DNA of 64,000 nt from CAVORB01 sp963736235 (GCA_963736235.1 CAVTOR010000018.1:87963-151962); one strand, 5' to 3'; shown: positions 6,531 to 16,706, numbered from the stretch's first letter. The notes: a model not told the origin generated them from the sequence alone. Made by a program: numbers and translations.

Positions 6531-8519
6531 TCAGAACACAAGACTCATCATGACCATCATCACCACGAGAAAGAGCACCGTCATAATGCCACCAGCGCGC
6601 AGGAAATCAGGAACACGATAACCTGCTGGGCCCATAATTAGGGCATTCACCTGGTGGGTGGGGATCAAGAAGGAGTTGGACGTCGCGATCGCGACCGTCA
6701 ACGCAAAGACCGCTGGATCAGCGCCTACACCAAGGGCGATGTTGACAGCCAACGGCACGAGAAGCACGGTCGCTCCGACGTTCGACATCACCAGGGTGAA
6801 AAAGGTCGCCAATACCGCCACTGCGGCCTGGATCACCCAGCCGGGCGCCCCACCAACGACCACCAAAACTTGCTCGGCAATCCACTTGGCAGTCCCCGTG
6901 GTCTCGACCGCCAACCCCAAGGGAATGAGCGAGGCGAGCAGAAACACCGTCTTCCAACTGACTGCTTGGTACGCCTCCTCGATGCTCAGCACCCGCGCGA
7001 GTATCATGCCCATTGCTCCCGTCAGCAGTGCAACCGAGAGACGCAGGTCGGTAAACAGCACCAGGCCCAGCGCGATGGCGAAAAAGATGCCGCTCGCCAT
7101 CAGCTTGTGTGGGCGTTGCTCCTCATGCGGATACTCGGTTGTGACGACAACAAAGTTGCGGTCCTTTGCCAAGCGGGCCAGTGAGTCCCAGGTAACGTGG
7201 GCCACGATCGCATCGCCGGCCTGCAGGGGAAGATCACGGATACCCTCTCCCTCGCGTAGCGTATTGCCACCGCGGTGGAGGGCCACCATGGATAGTCCAT
7301 AGCGCTTGCGCATCCACACGTCGCGTGCGCTCTTTCCAATCAATAACGAGCCAGGCGGGACGACGACCTCGGCAATGCCTGCCTTGCTTGCGGACAGTGC
7401 ATCGCCAAAGGCCTGGAGGTCCTTTCGTACGACCAAACCGTACTTGTCTGCAAATGCCTGACAGTGTTCAGGTTCGGCCACGACACCGATGGCGCTGGAA
7501 GGCTCGAAAGGAACGTCTCTGGCAACCCCATTGGGGCCGATTGCCAGGTCGTTGCCACCACGCAGCATGGCGACGACACGTATCTTGTGGGCCTGCTCGA
7601 CATCGTTCAGGGTCATGCCGACCAGCGGGCTGTCCTTCGGGATGAGCATCTCCCGCATGCAAAACTTAACCCCGTACGTCCGCTGCAGATAGTCCATGGA
7701 GTCTGTAGCACTGACCCCATCGCTTTTGTTGGCCGGCAACACGAAGCGTCCCGCCAGGACGAAGTACACGATGCCCGAGGCGAGCAGGGCGAGACCCACC
7801 GGGGTTACCGAGAACAGGCCCCAGGTCTGCATCTCGTCAAGGCCCCGCATCTTCAACCCCTCGTTGGAGGCAAGGATCAGGTCGTTGAGGAGGATCAGCG
7901 GCGATGAGCCTACCATGGTAACCGTACCGCCCAGGATCGCACAGAACCCCATTGGCATCAGCAGCCGTGACATCGGCAGACCGGAGCGGGCCGATATGCG
8001 GCTAACCACGGGCAAGAAAAGGGCGGCCGCGCCGACGTTCTGCATGAAAGAGGAGATCACTCCGACCGTGCTGGAAATGATCGGAATGATGCGCGACTCG
8101 GTGGTCCCGCCGATCTTCAGGATGAAGCTGGCGACCTTACTCATGATCCCGGTCTTATCCAACCCCGCTCCGATGATCATCACCGCGATGATCGAGATCA
8201 CCGCGTTGGAAGAGAAGCCGTCGAAGAGGTGTTCGGTGTCTACCAGGCCCTGCTCCAACCCCATGAGCGGCGCGAAAAGCGACGTGAGCCCCAGAAGGAC
8301 CATGACCGTCGCGGCGGCCACATCGACTCCCACCACTTCGAAGGCAAACAGATAGATGGTGAAAAGCAGCATCGCCGTGACCCAGGCGATCTCGACTGTG
8401 GGCACGACTGTTGACATGTAAAGGGCGATGAGCGCGAACGCGGCCCCGGCAATCCATTGCTTGAGGGTGAGCCCCCCCCGCACGTGGGATACGGGATCCT
8501 CATCCGCCGGGGTGGTCAT
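6531..8519 (-). CDS. SLC13/DASS-family anion carrier with two RCK-C (TrkA-C) domains
   Basis: This is a 662-residue inner-membrane carrier. Hydrophobic segments fill residues 20-270, including a conserved loop GGTVTMVGSSPLILLND. A soluble insert of about 180 residues (roughly 280-460) contains two TrkA-C-like domains; the second has PPGSLLIGKSARDVWMRKRY. The C-terminal membrane half ends with the family signature SNSFLIPTHQVNALIMGPAGY. Proteins with this layout are sodium- or proton-coupled carriers of sulfate, dicarboxylates or related anions. The substrate is unknown here; sulfate or an inorganic carbon species would suit a sulfur-oxidising autotroph, but this is speculation from position. 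Confidence 0.88.
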   Translation of the reverse strand: MTTPADEDPVSHVRGGLTLKQWIAGAAFALIALYMSTVVPTVEIAWVTAMLLFTIYLFAFEVVGVDVAAATVMVLLGLTSLFAPLMGLEQGLVDTEHLFDGFSSNAVISIIAVMIIGAGLDKTGIMSKVASFILKIGGTTESRIIPIISSTVGVISSFMQNVGAAALFLPVVSRISARSGLPMSRLLMPMGFCAILGGTVTMVGSSPLILLNDLILASNEGLKMRGLDEMQTWGLFSVTPVGLALLASGIVYFVLAGRFVLPANKSDGVSATDSMDYLQRTYGVKFCMREMLIPKDSPLVGMTLNDVEQAHKIRVVAMLRGGNDLAIGPNGVARDVPFEPSSAIGVVAEPEHCQAFADKYGLVVRKDLQAFGDALSASKAGIAEVVVPPGSLLIGKSARDVWMRKRYGLSMVALHRGGNTLREGEGIRDLPLQAGDAIVAHVTWDSLARLAKDRNFVVVTTEYPHEEQRPHKLMASGIFFAIALGLVLFTDLRLSVALLTGAMGMILARVLSIEEAYQAVSWKTVFLLASLIPLGLAVETTGTAKWIAEQVLVVVGGAPGWVIQAAVAVLATFFTLVMSNVGATVLLVPLAVNIALGVGADPAVFALTVAIATSNSFLIPTHQVNALIMGPAGYRVPDFLRAGGIMTVLFLVVMMVMMSLVF

Positions 8520-8856
8520 GGATGCCTGCTCCTATCAGCCGACTCAAAGAAAGAAACCGCGTGACAATGCGCGCTGCGATGTGCTTGGGGGCTACCGGCC
8601 GACAACCGCTTGGGTTACGCGCAACCCACTCAATCCCGCACCGCAACCTTTCGCCAGGCGCGAAAACCGCAAGGCCCCAGAGGATATTCAAATGAACAGT
8701 TATTTTCAAAGATTTTAATATTGCCGACTTCCCCAGACACTGACTCGTCCTGATCTTCGGCCGGTATCCGCAGCCCGTGCTCGGCGTCACCGGGGCCGCA
8801 AGCAACGGCTGAATATCGCGCTTCGCACAACCCGCCTCCTGAGCAGACGCGGCGGA
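8520..8856. other. Intergenic region upstream of the SLC13 carrier
   Basis: No coding region is supported in these 337 bases. A short AT-rich patch (8690-8725) lies about 175 bases before the carrier start and is the only promoter-like stretch I can point to. Confidence 0.4.
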
Positions 8857-9561
8857 TCAGTGCGCATCTCCCAGTAAGCGCGCCTTCAGGGCTCCCGCCG
8901 ACAGGCCATGAGCGCCGCCGACCTCCAGCAGGGTGCTCAGTGGTGGTGCCGGCAGGCTCGTAACGACCACCGCAGCCGCCATGGCGAGGCTCGCCCCCGG
9001 GTACTTCAGACTAAACGGCTTGAGCGCCGTGCCGAAGGAGCGCCTCAAGCGATTGCCGAGCAGGTCCACGCTTGCAAGCTCGTCGAGGCAGAGATGGGTG
9101 ACGTACCCCAGGCCGAGGAAGGCGGAGGCGAGCCAAGCGTCGAGCGCGGAAAGCCCGACCAGGTGGTAGCCCACATTGGCGCAGATGAGGCCCGCGAACG
9201 CCACGGCCAACCACGAGTGCCAGATTCCCCGGTGCACCGTGAGGCGCGCGAAGAGCTCAAGCACGCCATAGCGCACCGCCACGAATACCCCACCCCAGAT
9301 CAGCGCCAGTTCGAGGACCGGGAAGCGGTCCACGAGCGAGAAGCTCGCCACAAAGGAGACCATCACCCCCAGCAGGGTGAAGAATCCCCGGACCGGCTTC
9401 GAGTTGTCGGCGTCGATGTCCGGCAGCAGCCCGCCGATCACGCCGACCAGAAAAAGGATCTGCGTCTGCTCGGGTCCGGCGAGACCGGCGCTGTAGACAG
9501 CCAGCGACGCCGCGCTGCTGATGGCCGCGCCACCGTACAGATGTCCGAGAAATTTCGCCAT
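8857..9561 (-). CDS. DUF457/YdjM-type membrane metal-dependent hydrolase
   Basis: The 234-residue integral membrane protein has the conserved polar pattern of the DUF457 (YdjM) family. This is a His near the N-terminus (FLGHLYGG), the LLPDIDAD motif in the first loop (about residue 46), HRGIWHSW (about 110) and THLCLDE (about 160). These His and Asp residues are thought to bind metal at the membrane face. The family is described as a LexA-regulated membrane-bound metal-dependent hydrolase, but its substrate is not known. It stands alone between the carrier and a HAD phosphatase gene on the same strand. Confidence 0.82.
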   Translation of the reverse strand: MAKFLGHLYGGAAISSAASLAVYSAGLAGPEQTQILFLVGVIGGLLPDIDADNSKPVRGFFTLLGVMVSFVASFSLVDRFPVLELALIWGGVFVAVRYGVLELFARLTVHRGIWHSWLAVAFAGLICANVGYHLVGLSALDAWLASAFLGLGYVTHLCLDELASVDLLGNRLRRSFGTALKPFSLKYPGASLAMAAAVVVTSLPAPPLSTLLEVGGAHGLSAGALKARLLGDAH

Positions 9562-9772
9562 CCAAACAACGAGCTATCAGATAGATTTAATGTCTGCTGA
9601 CAGAAGGATAACGCATCGAGAACGCGGCTGCCAAAGGCGCCACGGCAGGCGCCCCGCTTGGTCTGCCTCCCAATGGGAAAATACCGGACGTCGGTCACGG
9701 ATTCTGCGGCGGAATCGTGCGGAGAATCGGCGTGGGTCCGGGCCTGCCCATCGATTGGCGGCCAGAGACGGC

Positions 9773-10651
9773 TCAGACGATGAGCGAGCTGAGATGCCAG
9801 GTGGCGCGGATCTCCACGGCACCGGCACCCATGCCGCGCGACAGCCCGGTGTGCACCAGTGCCGAGTCGATACCGCAGCGGTTGGCCCCGAGGATGTCCG
9901 TGGCCATTTGGTCCCCGATCATGACCAAGCGCGCACCGCCGAGGCGACGGCGCGCCGCGTCGAACATGGGTCGATGCGGCTTGCCGAGCGCTACCATGGG
10001 TTGGGACATCCCGGGGTAACGCTCGCGCATCACGGCCTCGAGCATGGCGGCCAAGCCGCCGGCGGTGAACCCGTAGCGGCCGGGCGCCACGGGATAGATG
10101 AGATCTGGGTTGCAGAGCAGCGGATGCATCGGGCGGCCGGCGTCGAGACGTCGCAGGATCAGGCTCAGCGCGTGATCCATCAGCTCCAGGCAAGGAAATC
10201 CCTGCTGATCGGCGATGACCACGACCTCGGCATCCGCCCCGGCCGACACCACGCGGCCGCCCGCGCGCCGCACGTAGCGTGCGGAGTCGGCCGGGCCGAG
10301 CACCAGACAGTCCGCCCCTTCGAGGCGCCGTTCCCTGAAGTAGTCCTCCAGCAGGAGACCGGAGGTGAGGATGCGGGCGGCCGGAACCTCGACACCCGCC
10401 GCGGAGAATTCTCGCGCCAGCGTCTCCGGCAAGCGGCTCGCGGAGTTGGTCAGGACAAGATAGGGTTTCCCGGCGTTGACGACCCGTTTGAGAAAGGCGT
10501 CGGCCCCGGGCAGAGCGCCCGTCTTGTCGACCAGGACCCCGTAAGCGTCGAGGAGAAAGCCATCGTAGGCGCCGATCAACTCAGCGGCAGAGATGCGCGT
10601 CGCCTCCGCGACCTCGAACATGGCGTCGACGTCTCCCGGCTTGGTCGACAT
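9773..10651 (-). CDS. HAD-superfamily (NagD-like, class IIA) hydrolase
   Basis: The 292-residue protein has the HAD phosphatase motifs: motif I FLLDAYGVLVD (about residue 31, with the nucleophile and the acid/base Asp spaced by an AY pair rather than the usual xD), motif II VLTNSASR (about 67) and motif IV MIGDQMATDILGA (about 247). The cap inserted between motifs II and III is of the class IIA type found in sugar- and nucleotide-phosphate phosphatases such as NagD. The substrate cannot be assigned. The gene is followed closely in the same direction by the DUF457 gene and preceded by the LysM protein gene. Confidence 0.85.
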   Translation of the reverse strand: MSTKPGDVDAMFEVAEATRISAAELIGAYDGFLLDAYGVLVDKTGALPGADAFLKRVVNAGKPYLVLTNSASRLPETLAREFSAAGVEVPAARILTSGLLLEDYFRERRLEGADCLVLGPADSARYVRRAGGRVVSAGADAEVVVIADQQGFPCLELMDHALSLILRRLDAGRPMHPLLCNPDLIYPVAPGRYGFTAGGLAAMLEAVMRERYPGMSQPMVALGKPHRPMFDAARRRLGGARLVMIGDQMATDILGANRCGIDSALVHTGLSRGMGAGAVEIRATWHLSSLIV

Positions 10652-10712
10652 GGAACTGACAGACGAGCGCGGACGGCGGCGCCCGCCGCTCGCGTCGCCT
10701 CTTGACCGATGG

Positions 10713-12728
10713 TTAGGGTATGACCAGCGTCATGCCGGGAAAGACCCGATCCGGGTTCTCCAGCAGATGCTGGTTGGCCTCGAAGATCTCCGGCCAGCGA
10801 TTTCCGTCTCCGTACACCTCCTTGCTGATCTTGGCCAGGGTGTCGTTGCGCTGCACCGGATAAACGCTGGCCGCGGACATGGACTGGGCCAGCATGTACT
10901 GCTTGTCGCGCAACGCATGCTCGAGCCGGCTACGCTCCTCCTTCCAGGCCGCCTTGTCCATTTCTCCCCTCTTGTAGTGCAGATCGCGCAGGGCCTTTAG
11001 GTACTCCGCCGCAGTCCGCTGGATCTGCTCTTCAGAGACCGTCCCACCCTCGGTCGCGGGTAGCTTGCCGCGGAGGTCCGCTAGACCCGACTCAGCCTGG
11101 TCGAGCCGTGCCTTGAGGTCGCCAACCTCGCCTTCCTTCGCGGTCAGCTGTGCCTGGAGCTTCCCGCGCTCGTCTGCGGACGCCTGTTCGGCCTGGGCCA
11201 GCTGCGCCTTCAGTGCCTGCGCCTCGGACGCGGCCTGCTCCTCGGTTTCTCGCAGACGCTGCTCGAGATCGCTCGCCTGCTTCCTGGCCTCGCCGTGCAT
11301 GGTGTCCAGGTCAGCGGCCTTCTTCTGCTCCGCCTCGAGGCTGGCCTGCAGATCGGACTTGTCCTTCTGCAGGCGTTCCACGGCGGCAACCGCACCCGCG
11401 TGGGTCTCCTGAAGCACCTTGTGCTTTTGCGTGAGATCTTCCGCCTCCTGGCGGGCGCTGGACCGCTCCGAGATCAGATCGCTCTTTTCCGCCTCCAGCT
11501 TGGCCTTGGCGTCCGCGGCTGCCGCCAATGCGGCGGCATGCGCTTGTTCCTGCTGCTTGATCCGGGCCTGATGGTCCGCTGCCTTCGCCTCAGCGGCGTC
11601 CAGAGCCGCCTGTATGTCGGCACATTTTTTCTCAAGATCCGCGCTCGCGCTCTCTACCGTCGTCAGTTGCCCCTTGAGCTCGTCTCTCTCGCTCGAGAGG
11701 ACCTGGTTGGCGCTCTCCAACTCGGCCACGCGTGCCTCCAGTGACGCAACGCGCTTGCCCCCCTCATCCACCGCTGACAGTGCCTGCCCGTGCAGACCCT
11801 GCAGGGTTTGATGTTCGTTGGCCAGGTCAGCAAGCTTGGCATGCGCCTGCTCCGTTTCGCCGGACTTCGCGGCAAGCTGCGATTGGAGATCCGAGACCGC
11901 GGCCTGGAGTCGCTCGTTCTCGGCCATGGCCTGCCGGTGGCCCTCCTGGGCTAGGGAGTGATCCTGACTGATCGCATCCTTGTGCTCGCGCGTTTGCATC
12001 AGCTCGGATTCCAGGCCCGCTTTGGCGTCGGAAACGACCTGCAGCTCCGTCTGCGTCGCGTTCAGCTTCGCCTGCAGCGATTCGAGCTGAAGCCGTGACT
12101 CGGCGAGGGTCTGGTGCTGCGCCTCAATTTCGGCGGTCAGCGTTCGCTTGTCCTCCTGCAGACCGAGATTCGCGGTCAATGCCTGGTCCCGCAGCGCCTC
12201 CAGCTCGGCGAAGCGGCTACCCACCTGCTCCTTCTCCGCTTGACGCTGTTGCTCGGACTCGGCTCGCTCGCGCAGGGCCTGCTGCGCCTGCTCGGCCCCC
12301 TGCCTCGCCTGGGCGAGATCGGCTGCGCATCGCGCTTTCTCGTCCGCAAGCGCACCGCGGGCGCTCTCCACCTCCGCGTTGACCTGCTCCAGACGTGATA
12401 ACTGACCCCGCAGCTCGGCAGCCTCGAGCTCCTTGTCCCGCAAGGCCTGCCGCAGACGCTCCGCTTCCTGCTCCATCCCCTGCTGGCGCGCCTGCATTGC
12501 CGACAGGGTATCGAATGCGCGGCGCGCCTCTTCCGCTGTCTGCACGGGCTGAACGACTCGGGCCTCTGCGCCCGGACGCGACTGGGCGTCCTGGCCGGCG
12601 GAGGGAAACGCCAGGGCCGCACCCGCCAAGGCCAGGGAGCCGACAAGGAGCTGTCGGCGCTGACCGGCGTTGCGCATCCGGGCGAAAGGATTGTGGCAGG
12701 TTTTTTTGGTGTCGGGAGTGGTGGTCAT
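10713..12728 (-). CDS. Membrane-anchored or exported coiled-coil protein with C-terminal LysM domain
   Basis: This is a 671-residue protein. Residues 28-46 form a hydrophobic segment (LLVGSLALAGAALAFPSAG) that is either a signal peptide or an anchor. Residues 70-560 are an almost unbroken coiled coil rich in Glu, Ala, Gln, Lys and Leu heptads (many AEL, KAxLE and DLxS units). Residues 610-671 form a LysM peptidoglycan-binding domain with YPVQRNDTLAKISKEVYGDG and WPEIFEANQHLL. Such proteins often bridge envelope and cell wall. The function here is unknown. A good ribosome site (GGGGAAG) precedes the ATG. Confidence 0.85.
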   Translation of the reverse strand: MTTTPDTKKTCHNPFARMRNAGQRRQLLVGSLALAGAALAFPSAGQDAQSRPGAEARVVQPVQTAEEARRAFDTLSAMQARQQGMEQEAERLRQALRDKELEAAELRGQLSRLEQVNAEVESARGALADEKARCAADLAQARQGAEQAQQALRERAESEQQRQAEKEQVGSRFAELEALRDQALTANLGLQEDKRTLTAEIEAQHQTLAESRLQLESLQAKLNATQTELQVVSDAKAGLESELMQTREHKDAISQDHSLAQEGHRQAMAENERLQAAVSDLQSQLAAKSGETEQAHAKLADLANEHQTLQGLHGQALSAVDEGGKRVASLEARVAELESANQVLSSERDELKGQLTTVESASADLEKKCADIQAALDAAEAKAADHQARIKQQEQAHAAALAAAADAKAKLEAEKSDLISERSSARQEAEDLTQKHKVLQETHAGAVAAVERLQKDKSDLQASLEAEQKKAADLDTMHGEARKQASDLEQRLRETEEQAASEAQALKAQLAQAEQASADERGKLQAQLTAKEGEVGDLKARLDQAESGLADLRGKLPATEGGTVSEEQIQRTAAEYLKALRDLHYKRGEMDKAAWKEERSRLEHALRDKQYMLAQSMSAASVYPVQRNDTLAKISKEVYGDGNRWPEIFEANQHLLENPDRVFPGMTLVIP

Positions 12729-12859
12729 GATGCTTCCCCATCGTCTTTGGCGGTGGTGGCGACCTCAGGGTCGCAGGCTCGGAAGTATAAGCGAGGTCGC
12801 GGATTGCCGGCGGCGGGAATTCCCAACGGAAAAGGCAACCGCGCTGACAGGCGGACGGG

Positions 12860-13852
12860 TCAGCGGAGTCCAAGCGTCCTGAGGAAGGCCTCGACGGACG
12901 CGAGCAAGCGCTCCACCGGCCTTTTGCGCGCCTCGTAGGAGACGAGAAGCATGTCGGCCTGTTCGCGCGCATCCATCAGGTAGTCGTCACTGGTCTTGAT
13001 CTCGTCCACCAGGCCCAGATCTAGGGCCTGCCTGCCGTGCCAGTACTCGCCCGTAGCGACCCGTGGGAGGTCAAGCCGCGGACGGTACTCGCTGATGAAG
13101 TCCTTGAACAGCAGATGGGTGTCCTCCAGCTGCTGGCGCAGCTTTTCCCGGCCCGCCTCCGTGTTCTCGCCGAACAAGGTCAGGGTACGCTTGTACTCGC
13201 CCGCCGTGTGGAGCTCGAAATCGACGCCGCTCTGCTCAAGCAGGCGATGGAAGTTGGGCAGCTGCGCCACCACGCCGATTGAGCCGACCACGGCGAAGGG
13301 AGCCGCGATGATGCGGTCGGCCACGCAGGCCATCAGGTAGCCTCCGCTCGCGGCGACCTTGTCGACCGAGACCGTGAGCGCAACCTTGTGCTCGCGCACC
13401 CGAGCCAGCTGCGAGGCCGCCAGTCCGTGCTCGGTGACCATGCCGCCCGCGTTCTCCAGCCGCACCAGCACCTCGTCGCCCTCCCCCGCATCCATCAGCA
13501 CGCCGGTGATGACCTCCCGCAGGGATGCCACCTCCGTCGCCTTGATGTCACCATGGAAATCGACGACGAAGATCCGCTTCCGCCCCTTGTCTTCCACCTT
13601 CTGGCGCCGTTTCTCGGCCTTCTGGTCGGACTTGAGGATCTTGCGAAATGCCTTCTGCGGCAGGGATGCCCGTTTGAGCGTGCGCGCCATGTCGCGGTAC
13701 TTGTCGTTGAGGTCTTCCACCTCGAGCCGATCGCCGTCGAAACGGCGTTCGCGCCGCGCGCGTACCAGGAGGATCAGCAGCAGGCCGAACCCAACCAGAA
13801 GGGTCAGGGTCTTGGCGAGAAAGAGTCCGTACTCGATCAGGGCATCAATCAC
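12860..13852 (-). CDS. sohB: SohB-type inner-membrane S49 serine protease
   Basis: The 330-residue protein begins with a transmembrane anchor (residues 9-30), followed by a charged linker (residues 31-92) and an S49 peptidase domain. The catalytic serine lies in DKVAASGGYLMACVAD (about residue 170), and the general-base lysine in the segment TAGEYKRTLTLFGENT (about 220), matching SohB. SohB acts as an envelope protease. It lies immediately downstream of thyA on the same strand, with a gap of about 27 bp to the restored thyA stop. Confidence 0.93.
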   Translation of the reverse strand: MIDALIEYGLFLAKTLTLLVGFGLLLILLVRARRERRFDGDRLEVEDLNDKYRDMARTLKRASLPQKAFRKILKSDQKAEKRRQKVEDKGRKRIFVVDFHGDIKATEVASLREVITGVLMDAGEGDEVLVRLENAGGMVTEHGLAASQLARVREHKVALTVSVDKVAASGGYLMACVADRIIAAPFAVVGSIGVVAQLPNFHRLLEQSGVDFELHTAGEYKRTLTLFGENTEAGREKLRQQLEDTHLLFKDFISEYRPRLDLPRVATGEYWHGRQALDLGLVDEIKTSDDYLMDAREQADMLLVSYEARKRPVERLLASVEAFLRTLGLR

Positions 13853-13879
13853 GGCGGTATCCTGCGATGGTCGATCCGG

Positions 13880-14720
13880 TTACACGGCGATCGGGGCGCG
13901 GATCGCCGGGTGGGCATCGTAGCCCTCGACGACGAAATCCTCCAGCGCGTAGTCGAACAGGGAGGGCGGGCGGCGGGCGAGCACCAGCCGCGGCAAGGGC
14001 GCGCGGCGTGCGGCCCAGCTGGGCGAAGACGATCTCGTCTGTGAGATGGTTACGATAGAGATGGACGTCGCCGAAGGTGTGCACGAACTCACCGGCCTCC
14101 AGGTCGCACTGCTGGGCAACCATGTGCGTCAGCAAGGCGTAGCTCGCGATGTTGAAGGGTACCCCGAGGAACAGGTCCGCGCTGCGCTGGTAGAGCTGAC
14201 AGGACAGCCTGCCGCCTGCCACGTAGAACTGGAACAGGCAGTGGCAGGGCGCCAGCGCCATCCGCCCCCGTGGCGGGTTCTCCCGCGGAGCCAGGCCAGG
14301 CTGGGGCAGGTCGGCGGGATTCCAGGCGGTGACGACGAGCCGGCGGGAGTCGGGGTCGCGGCGGACGTCCTCGACCAGGCCGGCGATCTGGTCGATACTG
14401 GTGCCGTCGGGGCGACCCCAGCTGCGCCACTGGCGCCCGTAGATGGGACCGAGATCTCCGTCATCGGCGGCCCATTCGTCCCAGATCGAGACACCCCGTT
14501 CCTTGAGCCAGTTATTGTCGGTGGATCCGCTCAGAAACCACAGGAGCTCGTAGATCACGCTCTTGAGGTGGATCTTCTTGGTGGTCACCAGGGGAAACCC
14601 GCGCGCGAGGTCGAACCGCAGTTGACGGCCGAACACGGAGCGCGTGCCCACCCCGGTGCGGTCGTCCTTGTCGACACCGTTGTCGACCACGTCGCGTAGG
14701 AGATCGAGGTATTGCTGCAT
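13880..14720 (-). CDS. thyA: Thymidylate synthase, apparent frameshift near the C-terminus
   Basis: This enzyme methylates dUMP to dTMP with methylene-tetrahydrofolate. It starts MQQYLDLLRDVVDNGVDK and carries the active-site cysteine in MALAPCHCLFQFYV and the substrate motif QRSADLFLGVPFNIASYALL. After EIVFAQLGRTPR (about 14015) the frame breaks. The expected ending, LPRLVLARRPPSLFDYALED to IRAPIAV, continues in the neighbouring frame to a stop at 13880, so one extra base within GCCGCGCGCCC near 14010 restores the gene. An additional 14-residue loop (PQPGLAPRENPPRG) sits just before the catalytic segment. Because dTMP synthesis is essential unless another enzyme exists, a sequencing error is more likely than a pseudogene. 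Confidence 0.92.
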
Positions 14721-14788
14721 CGCGGTTTCGACCTCAGCCGGTCAGGGGCGCGGAGCGAGGCCGCGGCAAGGCAATGTCGTGCATAGCG

Positions 14789-16333
14789 TCAGGCCTCCGC
14801 CGGGGCGATCAGGAGCGAACAACCGTGCATCGCGCTGGGCTTGGGCAGCCCGAGGAGGTCGAGCACGGTGGGGGCGATGGACTCGATGCCGGCGCCGATG
14901 GCGAGCCGCCAGGGCATCTCGTCGACGATCAGACAAGGCACCGGATAGACGGTGTGCTGGGTGTGAGGGGCGCCCGTCAACGGGTCCACCATCTCATCGC
15001 AATTGCCATGGTCCGCCGTGAGAATGACCGAGTAGCCCTCTGCCACTGCCGCATCGAGAACGCGTCCTACCTCACTGTCGAGGGTCTCGACGGCCTGAAT
15101 CACGGCGTCTCGGACCGCCGTGTGACCGACCATGTCGCCATTGGCGAAGTTGACGACGACGAAGGGATAGCTTCCGCTCTGCAGGGCCTCGATCACGGCG
15201 TCCGCAACCTCCGCGGCACTCATCTCGGGCTTGAGATCGTAGGTGGCGACCTGGGGCGATGGGATCAGACGGCGCTCCTCCCCCGGCAGTGGATCGCCGT
15301 GCCCACCGTTGAAGAAAAAGGTGACGTGCGCGTACTTCTCGGTCTCCGCGCAGTGGAACTGATTCAGCCCGCCCTCGCTCAGCACCTGCGCGAGGGTGAC
15401 GTCTGGCCGCTCATGGTCGAAGGCGTAAGCGAGACCCAAGCGGTTGTCGTACTCCATCATGCAGGTGACCTCCGCCGCCCGGAAATCACCGCGGTCGAAG
15501 TGATCGAAGTCCGTCTTGCACAGGGCCGACACGGTCTGTCGCGGCCGGTCCTTGCGGAAGTTGAAGAAGATGACGCTGTCGCCGTTCGCGATCGGCTCCC
15601 CGCCCGCAATTACCGTGGGGATGATGAACTCGTCGTCCTCGCCCTCAGCGTAGGCCTGTCGGATCGCCTCCACCGCCGTATCGGCTGTCCGGCCTCGCGC
15701 GTGCACCATGGCCTTGAAGGCCCGCTCCGTGCGGTTCCAGCGATTATCCCGATCCATGGCGTAGTAGCGACCGGAAAGGGTGACGATTCGCCCGCCCGCT
15801 GCCTCGAGCGCGCTCTCGACCCGACCCAGGTAGCCCACGGCGGAGCGGGGAGGCGTGTCGCGGCCGTCGGTGATCATATGCACCACGGGCACCGCCCCCT
15901 TACGCTGGCACAACCGAATCAGCGCTATCAGGTGATTGACATGGCTGTGCACGCCGCCGTCCGAGATCAATCCCATCAGGTGAACCGGGCGCCGCCGCTC
16001 GGCGGCGCGGGCGGCCGCCTCGTTGAGCGCGGGATTCTCCAAGAAAGAGCCGTCGGCAACGGCGTCGTCGATAAGCACCAGGTCTTGGCGGATGACGCAA
16101 CCGGAGCCCAGGGTCATATGACCCACCTCAGAGTTGCCCATCTGACCGTCAGGCAACCCGACCGCGCGGCCGGAGGCCTGCAGCGTAGTATGGGCATTCC
16201 GGGAGAAGTAGGCGTCCAATCGGGGCGTGTCGGCGATGGCAACCGCATTGTTGGCCTTGGTTGGATTGACCCCGAAGCCATCGAGAATGATCAGAATCAC
16301 CGGCCGCCGCGGTACCTTCAGCTTGTCGGCCAT
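14789..16333 (-). CDS. gpmI: 2,3-bisphosphoglycerate-independent phosphoglycerate mutase
   Basis: This two-domain, manganese-dependent enzyme interconverts 3- and 2-phosphoglycerate in glycolysis and gluconeogenesis, downstream of CO2 fixation. It has the metal site LIILDGFG (residue 14 on), the phosphoserine nucleophile in GQMGNSEVGHMTLGSG (about 65), the DGRDTPP motif (about 155), the FNFRKDRPRQ motif and the C-terminal ILTADHGNCDEM metal site. The ATG at 16333 is chosen because a strong GGAGGAAG lies six bases upstream; an in-frame ATG ten codons earlier lacks one. At 514 residues it has normal family length. Confidence 0.97.
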   Translation of the reverse strand: MADKLKVPRRPVILIILDGFGVNPTKANNAVAIADTPRLDAYFSRNAHTTLQASGRAVGLPDGQMGNSEVGHMTLGSGCVIRQDLVLIDDAVADGSFLENPALNEAAARAAERRRPVHLMGLISDGGVHSHVNHLIALIRLCQRKGAVPVVHMITDGRDTPPRSAVGYLGRVESALEAAGGRIVTLSGRYYAMDRDNRWNRTERAFKAMVHARGRTADTAVEAIRQAYAEGEDDEFIIPTVIAGGEPIANGDSVIFFNFRKDRPRQTVSALCKTDFDHFDRGDFRAAEVTCMMEYDNRLGLAYAFDHERPDVTLAQVLSEGGLNQFHCAETEKYAHVTFFFNGGHGDPLPGEERRLIPSPQVATYDLKPEMSAAEVADAVIEALQSGSYPFVVVNFANGDMVGHTAVRDAVIQAVETLDSEVGRVLDAAVAEGYSVILTADHGNCDEMVDPLTGAPHTQHTVYPVPCLIVDEMPWRLAIGAGIESIAPTVLDLLGLPKPSAMHGCSLLIAPAEA

Positions 16334-16706
16334 CACCTTCCTCCGAGAGAGCGCTTCGAACAAGGCGCCTAGTTTAGCCGCAGCGGGGCGTCCTGTGGTC
16401 CCCGTGCATCCATCGATTCACGAAATCGTCACCGAACGCGGCCTATGCTCTCCCCGACCGCAGGGTCCGCGCCGATATCCGGCGGCACGCGCTTTCGCGG
16501 CATCTGCCCCTGACCGACCGCAGGCGGCGAGGTGAGCCCGAGTACTGACCTCCATCATCCCCCAGAGGAAAAAGCCTTGGGTCGCGTTCCCGCGGAACGG
16601 AAAGTGGTGGAGAATGCCAACATCGCTAGACGGCACCCGTCTCCCGCAGCGGCGATGGGAGTGAAGAGGAAAAGCGCCCGCTCTGCATTGGGTGCGGGGA
16701 GGAAAC

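Noticed and set aside
14774..16372. Plus-strand open frame of more than 500 codons across gpmI
   Set aside because: It is antisense to gpmI, which has every catalytic motif and a strong ribosome site.
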